From Mycolicibacterium sp. CH28 (GTDB taxonomy: Bacteria; Actinomycetota; Actinomycetes; Mycobacteriales; Mycobacteriaceae), in NCBI RefSeq assembly GCF_004745805.1, contig NZ_SRLQ01000014.1:124001-188000 (forward strand): 64,000 nucleotides of DNA. The letters run 5' to 3'. The notes beneath the pieces are model-generated. The model did no database searches. It saw nothing but the letters and a program-made list of their open reading frames with translations, and was not told where the DNA came from. Both the position numbers and the translations under genes were made by a program. Below, piece after piece: positions 59,538-64,000 of the stretch (positions are counted from its first letter, which is position 1; each line of letters starts with the position of its first letter).

Positions 59538-62500
59538 TTAGGCCGCGGTGGATGCGGAGGCGCTGCCGGCCTGAGGGATCGCGGAGACGACGGTCAGGTC
59601 ATAGTCGGAGGCTTGCCACGACTTCATGAACGCGCTCAGGGAGAACTCCGTGCCTCCCGATGGCAGGGCGCTGTCGTTGACCCACACCTTGCCGTTAGCC
59701 ACATCCACCCGCAGCACCTGGATCTGGTGGTTATAGGTGGTGAAGTTCGGGTTCGCCGAGCCGGGCTTCCAGCCGGGAACCGACGAATACAACGCGTTGT
59801 TGTTGATGCCCACGGTGATCGCGCTGCCTTGGGCCAGCGCCGCATCCAGGTCGTTGAGTGCGCGCTGGCCATCCGCCGCGGTCGCCCCGGCAATGCGTTT
59901 ACCGTTCGCGTCGTAGGTCGCATAGGTGGTGTTGACGGCCGTGACCGCCCAATGCTGCTCCAACAACCGCACAGCGTCCTTGGGCCAAGCGCCCATCTCG
60001 AGTCGTTCGCTGAGGAACATCTTGCGGCCGGGGCTGACAATGCTGTCGAGTTCCTTGGCCCAGGCGACGACGGTGTCTTCGTCCTCGGTCAGGGTGTTGG
60101 TGACCTGGGCCGCAGCCATCGCCGACGACATCAACACGCAGTTCCAGTAGTTCTGCTGCCGGTGCAGCTCGGCGAGTTGGGCAACGTCGCCACCGTAAAC
60201 CCCTGTCCCGGTGACTGTTACGTTGATCTGCTGGTCGATGGAGTCAGGCTTGGCGATGTTCAGAGCCACAGCCAGGGAGTGCACCACACCCTGCACGAAT
60301 CCGGCGAAGCCAGGCAACGCGGCGCTGGCCCCATTATTGATGGTGATCGTGAAGGTATCGCTGATCCCCGGCGTCACGAAGTCCGCGTTTGGGGTGTAGG
60401 TGTATCTGCCGGTGCTTGCGTCGAACGACAGCGTGCCGTATTTCGGCTGGGTCTTGATCGAATACGTGACCGGGAAGCCGTTGTTACTCACGGCGCTCAG
60501 GTCGACGGTGATCTGCTTGTTGGGACCCCACTGGCTCCACACGCTCGGCGCCGCCGTCGGCGCCTGATTGAAGAAGATGTAGGACAGCTGGCTGGCCATC
60601 GCGTTCCACATCGACTGCAACGCCGCCAGCGGAGACACGACGGCCGTCGACACCGCGGCCTGCGTCGCTGCGGCCGTCACCGCTGCGGCCGGCGTTGGTG
60701 TAGCTGCGATCAGAGCACTGCCACCTATCGACGCTGCGGCAGCGGATGCCGCTGCGGCCGAGCCAGGTTCACCTCGGTTTCCGTTGTTGCCGGATTCGCC
60801 GTCGTTTCCGGCGGTGGCGTTGGTGCTCGTCCCGCCGGTGCCGTAGCCACCGCCGTTGCCGCCGCCACCGCCGCTGCTATCGCTGGAGCCGCCGGTCCCA
60901 CCGCTTCCGCCGTCACCACCGTTGCCGCCGTTGCCGCCGTTTCCGCCATCGCCGTTGACACCCTGGCCACCCTGGCCGCCGGCCCCCGCCCTTCCGCCGT
61001 CACCGCCGTCACCGGCCGTGGTGGTAGCGGTCCCCGAACCGCCGACTCCGCCCGTGCCGCCGTTTCCGCCGTTTCCGCCCTGGCCGCCGGTGCCCTGACC
61101 CCAGCCGGCCTTGCCGCCGGTGCCGCCCCAACCGCCTTTGCCGCCGTCGCTACTCGCACCGCCCTGGCCACCGACGCCCCCTTGACCGCCGACCCCGCCC
61201 GTGCCGCCAGTTCCATTGGGGTCGTTGGTATTCCCGCCGTTTCCGCCGTTTCCGCCTTTGCCGCCCTGGCCGCCGACACCGCTGGACCCCGCCGACCCGT
61301 TCGACGGCATCACGAACAGATAGGCGCCCTGGCCGGGTTTCCCGCCGAGTGCTCCACCGGGTCCGCCATCGCCGCCCGTCCCGCCGGTTCCGCCGTTGAC
61401 ACCGTTGCCGCTGCTTACGGTGTAGGACGATGTCCAGTAGCTGAAGCCGTAGCCACCGGCGCCGCCCCAGCCGCCCTTGCCGCCACTTCCACCGCTGCCA
61501 CCAACGCCGAACACGAGGCTGCCGTTGCCGCCGTTGCCGCCGCTTCCGCCTTCAGCGCCGGCGAAACCGCCATAGCCGTCTGGATCGGTCGCGGTTCCGT
61601 TGTCACCGGGCCGACCCTGCTGGCCGATACCGCCGGCACCGCCGGCTCCGCCTCGGCCGAACACCGACAGCGCCCCGACGTCACCGCCGTTGCCGCCGTC
61701 ACCGCCGCCGTACCCGCCGGCGCCGCCGGCGCCGCCGTTGCCCATCCAGAGCCCGCCGCGCCCACCGTGTCCGCCGTCGCCACCGTGGTCGCCTTCGGAG
61801 CCCTGCCAAGGACTCTCACCACCAATGCCGCCATTGCCGCCCGCGGCGTACAGCGCGAGCATGCCGCCGTTCCCGCCGTTTCCGCCGTTGCCGCCGTATG
61901 CGCCCCGCCCACCGGTGCCACCGTTTCCGGCGATACCGCCCAACGACATGATGCCGACGTCACCGCCGTCACCGCCCGCGCCTGCCTTGCCACCGGACTC
62001 GATCGCGTTCCCGCCGATGCCGCCGTTGCCTCCGTTGCCGGTGAAAACCCCGCCGCTACCGCCCCTGCCACCGTCGGCGCCCACGGCGCCCAGAGCGACG
62101 CCGGCGTTTCCGCCGTTTCCGCCGTTACCGAACAATCCCCCCGATCCGCCGTTTCCGCCGTTCGCGCCCGCCTCAGTCTGGGTGCCGTTGCCGCCGGCAC
62201 CGCCGTTACCCGCGACCAGGCCGCCATTACCTCCGCGACCGCCGGCTCCGTTGTTGACGCCAGCCACGCCGGCGCCACCACTTCCGCCGTCGCCGAACCA
62301 CCCCGCCGCGCCGCCGTTTCCGCCGTTGAAACCATTACCGCCGTTGCCGAGGATGCCGGCGCGGCCACCGTTGCAGGCGCTGTCGGGGCAGGTGTCGGCC
62401 GTGTAAGAGAAGCCGTTACCCATGAGGATTCCGGCGTCGGGGTGCGCGGCGGTGCCGTTGCTGAAGAAGACGCTCAACAGCGAGTCGATGCCACCGCCCA

Positions 62501-63011
62501 CGCCGATTTGCGCAGCCTTCGGGGTCTTGGCGACCGAGGCTGCCGGAGTCGCTGCGGCCAGGTCGGTGCTCGTGTCGGCAGCCGGGACAGGGGTGTTCAC
62601 CTGAGCCGATCGCGCCGACGCGGCGCTGATGGCGGAGGCCGGCTTCGAGGCTGCCTTCGCGCTACTCGCTGATCCCGATGTCGAAAGCTTGGATTGTGGA
62701 CGGGGTTTCGACCGCGCCGTCCCCCCGCCACCGGTCGACTTCGACGATGCTGGGCCGGCTGACGAGCTGCTCGATGACGCCGAGCCGCTCGAGGCTGCCG
62801 AGCCGCCGGTGTCGGCGGAGGCCACCGCCGGCATCGACGCGATCGCCGCACCCACGCCGAGGGCAATCGCTGAGGCGCCGAACCAGGTCAACAACCGCAG
62901 TTGGCCGGATGACCCGGACTTTGGTGTCGTCATGCCGCCGAACTCGGCCGGGAGCATTCGCAGGGCCCCACTGGCATGGGTGACAGTCTCGTCGCGCTCG
63001 ATCGAACTCAT
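59538..63011 (-). CDS. Exported PGRS-domain protein with C39/papain-like peptidase domain
   Basis: A 1157-residue protein in four parts. Residues ~1-75 contain a signal (WFGASAIALGVGAAIASMP) after a short basic region; ~75-200 is a Ser/Ala linker. Residues ~213-750 are a PGRS domain of Gly-Gly-Asn/Gly-Gly-Ala repeats, with no PE domain in front. Residues ~820-935 are a beta-sandwich (FPVTYSIKTQPKYGTLSF, SDTFTITINNG). The last ~200 residues resemble a C39-like cysteine peptidase: QQNYWNCVLMSSAMAAA (Cys958), YNHQIQVLRVD (His1095), KVWVNDSA (Asn1112-Asp1113). The start at 63011 follows GGGGGAA; a TTG-initiated form at 63053 is possible. Function is inferred, not shown. Confidence 0.85.
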   Translation of the reverse strand: MSSIERDETVTHASGALRMLPAEFGGMTTPKSGSSGQLRLLTWFGASAIALGVGAAIASMPAVASADTGGSAASSGSASSSSSSAGPASSKSTGGGGTARSKPRPQSKLSTSGSASSAKAASKPASAISAASARSAQVNTPVPAADTSTDLAAATPAASVAKTPKAAQIGVGGGIDSLLSVFFSNGTAAHPDAGILMGNGFSYTADTCPDSACNGGRAGILGNGGNGFNGGNGGAAGWFGDGGSGGAGVAGVNNGAGGRGGNGGLVAGNGGAGGNGTQTEAGANGGNGGSGGLFGNGGNGGNAGVALGAVGADGGRGGSGGVFTGNGGNGGIGGNAIESGGKAGAGGDGGDVGIMSLGGIAGNGGTGGRGAYGGNGGNGGNGGMLALYAAGGNGGIGGESPWQGSEGDHGGDGGHGGRGGLWMGNGGAGGAGGYGGGDGGNGGDVGALSVFGRGGAGGAGGIGQQGRPGDNGTATDPDGYGGFAGAEGGSGGNGGNGSLVFGVGGSGGSGGKGGWGGAGGYGFSYWTSSYTVSSGNGVNGGTGGTGGDGGPGGALGGKPGQGAYLFVMPSNGSAGSSGVGGQGGKGGNGGNGGNTNDPNGTGGTGGVGGQGGVGGQGGASSDGGKGGWGGTGGKAGWGQGTGGQGGNGGNGGTGGVGGSGTATTTAGDGGDGGRAGAGGQGGQGVNGDGGNGGNGGNGGDGGSGGTGGSSDSSGGGGGNGGGYGTGGTSTNATAGNDGESGNNGNRGEPGSAAAASAAAASIGGSALIAATPTPAAAVTAAATQAAVSTAVVSPLAALQSMWNAMASQLSYIFFNQAPTAAPSVWSQWGPNKQITVDLSAVSNNGFPVTYSIKTQPKYGTLSFDASTGRYTYTPNADFVTPGISDTFTITINNGASAALPGFAGFVQGVVHSLAVALNIAKPDSIDQQINVTVTGTGVYGGDVAQLAELHRQQNYWNCVLMSSAMAAAQVTNTLTEDEDTVVAWAKELDSIVSPGRKMFLSERLEMGAWPKDAVRLLEQHWAVTAVNTTYATYDANGKRIAGATAADGQRALNDLDAALAQGSAITVGINNNALYSSVPGWKPGSANPNFTTYNHQIQVLRVDVANGKVWVNDSALPSGGTEFSLSAFMKSWQASDYDLTVVSAIPQAGSASASTAA
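60760..62375 (-). repeat. PGRS repeat region within the peptidase fusion gene
   Basis: About 1.6 kb of short repeats encoding GGxGGxGG-type units (GNGGNGG, GGAGG, GGKGGW variants). The DNA reads as CCGCC-rich triplets on the plus strand. It produces long antisense frames on the plus strand that are artefacts. Confidence 0.93.
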
Positions 63012-63392
63012 TGGGCAAGTTCCCCCGGTAGTGGCCATTACCTGAATCGACAACCAGTGCTCGGATCGCTGGCAGCAAGACAGGAGCCTAGGCCGAACTC
63101 ATGAACGCGTCCATAATTAGCTCGAATTCGTGGACTGTGGTGGAAGACGTCCGCCCTTGATTTGGGTGGCGTTAACTTTCGTTGCCGTGGGGCGTCCCGG
63201 CACCGGCGGCGGTGGATCTAGCCTAGGAAGAGGGTGTTCCGCGTGGGCTTTCCGGATCGACCTGTCGGTGTCGACTGATCCTGGCGAAGGCTGCCCTTCG
63301 CGAATTGGTCTATCCGCCGTCGAAGAAGTGATGATGCCGGGAATTTGCTGAACGGCGCGGATGGTCGGCGACGCCCGCTCGTCGGCAGCGGC
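63012..63392. other. Intergenic region without supported gene
   Basis: About 380 bases between the PGRS-peptidase gene and the acyl-CoA dehydrogenase-like gene. Short frames only; no family similarity, hairpin or repeat seen. The first ~110 bases likely hold the promoter and leader of the PGRS-peptidase gene. Confidence 0.55.
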
Positions 63393-64000
63393 CTAGCAGT
63401 CGGCGTGTGACATCTGGTTGATCAGTGCCTGTTTGAGCTCGGGCCGGCTCGCAGCCACCAGGGTGAACAGTGCCGAGCGGGCCAGCAGCTGTGCCGGTGA
63501 CGAGCGCAGCAGCGATGGACCGCCATGCGCCGCGACTAGTGCGTTGGCTGCCTGCGTGGCCAGCACGCAGCCCTCGGCTCGGGCTCGCAACAAAGCTGAC
63601 GCGTCGCTCATTGCCTCGTCGAGCCGCTCTCGTACCGCGTCGGCCTGGCGCCGCAGCGCGACCGCCGCGTCGTGTTCTCCGGCATCGTCGAGCAGCAGTG
63701 TGCATCGGCGGACCACGCCGATCGGTAGCGTCGCGTTGAGCCGCGACCCGAAATTCTGGTTGGTCATGAAGTCGGTGCGGGACACCCGGCTGACGACGCG
63801 GTCATCGGGCACGACCAGGCCATCGAGCTCCAGGGCCACGGTATGTGAGGCGTCGGCGACGAACAGCGGCTGGGGCGTCACCGCCGTGATACCCGGTTGG
63901 ACGGCGGCGGTCACCAAACCCGCAACGATGTCACCGGTTTCGACGTCGCCGGCCGAGATCTGGATGACGTCGATGATGCCCCAGCCGCTGACGAACGGGG
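63393..64000 (-). CDS. Acyl-CoA dehydrogenase-like protein (5' end outside window)
   Basis: The frame is open to the right edge and reads PFVSGWGIIDVIQISAGDV, GITAVTPQPLFVADASHTVALELDGLVVPDDRVV and, in the C-terminal helical domain, NFGSRLNATLPIGVVRRC and ARAEGCVLATQAANALVAAHGG. This matches the middle and C-terminal domains of actinobacterial acyl-CoA dehydrogenase-like proteins. About 202 residues are visible. A GTG at 63917 is internal, not the start. The N-terminal part, and with it the catalytic base assignment, is outside the window. Confidence 0.75.
   Translation of the reverse strand, partial: PFVSGWGIIDVIQISAGDVETGDIVAGLVTAAVQPGITAVTPQPLFVADASHTVALELDGLVVPDDRVVSRVSRTDFMTNQNFGSRLNATLPIGVVRRCTLLLDDAGEHDAAVALRRQADAVRERLDEAMSDASALLRARAEGCVLATQAANALVAAHGGPSLLRSSPAQLLARSALFTLVAASRPELKQALINQMSHADC

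Noticed and set aside
60760..62375. Dense short repeats resembling a CRISPR or minisatellite array
   Set aside because: The repeats have no constant unit or spacer length and translate into PGRS protein sequence in one frame.
59448..62672. A 1074-residue plus-strand reading frame opposite the PGRS gene
   Set aside because: It is a compositional shadow of the GGN repeats on the other strand, has no start signal or family features, and overlaps the true gene throughout.

Overview
The window is high-GC DNA from a mycobacterium, most likely an environmental, fast-growing Mycolicibacterium-type species. The evidence is the gene order rpsE-rpmD-rplO / sppA / SAM methyltransferases / secY-adk-map / sigL-rslA / MarR, which matches the Rv0721-Rv0737 region of M. 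tuberculosis as I remember it. It is followed by mmsB-fadE9-mmsA, the Rv0751c-Rv0753c order. Other mycobacterial marks are an F420-type luciferase-like enzyme, a PE-PPE-domain protein, two GjpA-like proteins and a very large PGRS (Gly-Gly-Asn) repeat protein.

Layout. 1-1306 is the end of the ribosomal-protein operon. 1367-7934 holds a luciferase-like oxidoreductase, the signal-peptide peptidase SppA and four tandem paralogous O-methyltransferases that are translationally coupled. 8212-10883 is secY-adk-map. 10914-12713 is the SigL/RslA sigma/anti-sigma pair with a recognisable SigL-type promoter, plus a MarR regulator. 12716-16886 is an accessory island: an NCS1 nucleobase-type permease, two IPNS-type 2-oxoglutarate oxygenases and a divergent XRE-cupin regulator. 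16867-20475 is the valine catabolic operon mmsA-fadE9-mmsB with a perfect 18-bp palindrome upstream of mmsA.

20610-29832 is a compact accessory catabolic locus. It contains a GntR regulator, a dihydroorotase-like amidohydrolase, a SnoaL-like protein, an FAH-family hydrolase, RidA, a cupin, a Rieske oxygenase and a complete NMT1/SsuA-type ABC importer, with a perfect inverted repeat in the divergent promoter region. It looks like uptake and breakdown of one small, probably nitrogen-containing ring compound that I cannot name. 29845-33548 is a DcuSR-like two-component system with the C4-dicarboxylate carrier DctA, preceded by a CRP-like site.

33929-44656 is a mosaic: a hypothetical gene, a class I-shaped tRNA with a UAA anticodon, a GjpA-like exported protein, a TetR-controlled VOC/tautomerase pair with duplicated operators, a broken IS256-type transposase, a MaoC/hydrolase/flavin-reductase operon, a LysR remnant and a secreted HExxH metalloprotease. 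44746-51238 is one long minus-strand operon for a polyamine-type ABC importer with an amidohydrolase and an XRE-cupin regulator. 51627-59533 contains an epimerase, a GH16 glycanase, a ClC channel, a PE-PPE-domain protein, a second GjpA-like protein, a VOC protein and two unknown proteins. 59538-63011 encodes a 1157-residue exported protein that joins a PGRS domain to a beta-sandwich and a C39/papain-like cysteine peptidase domain. The window ends inside an acyl-CoA dehydrogenase-like gene.

The most novel candidates are the PGRS-C39 peptidase fusion, which shares its front-end architecture with the metalloprotease at 42977-44656, and the Rieske/FAH/RidA/amidohydrolase/ABC catabolic locus. All calls come from reading the sequence; no database search was run.
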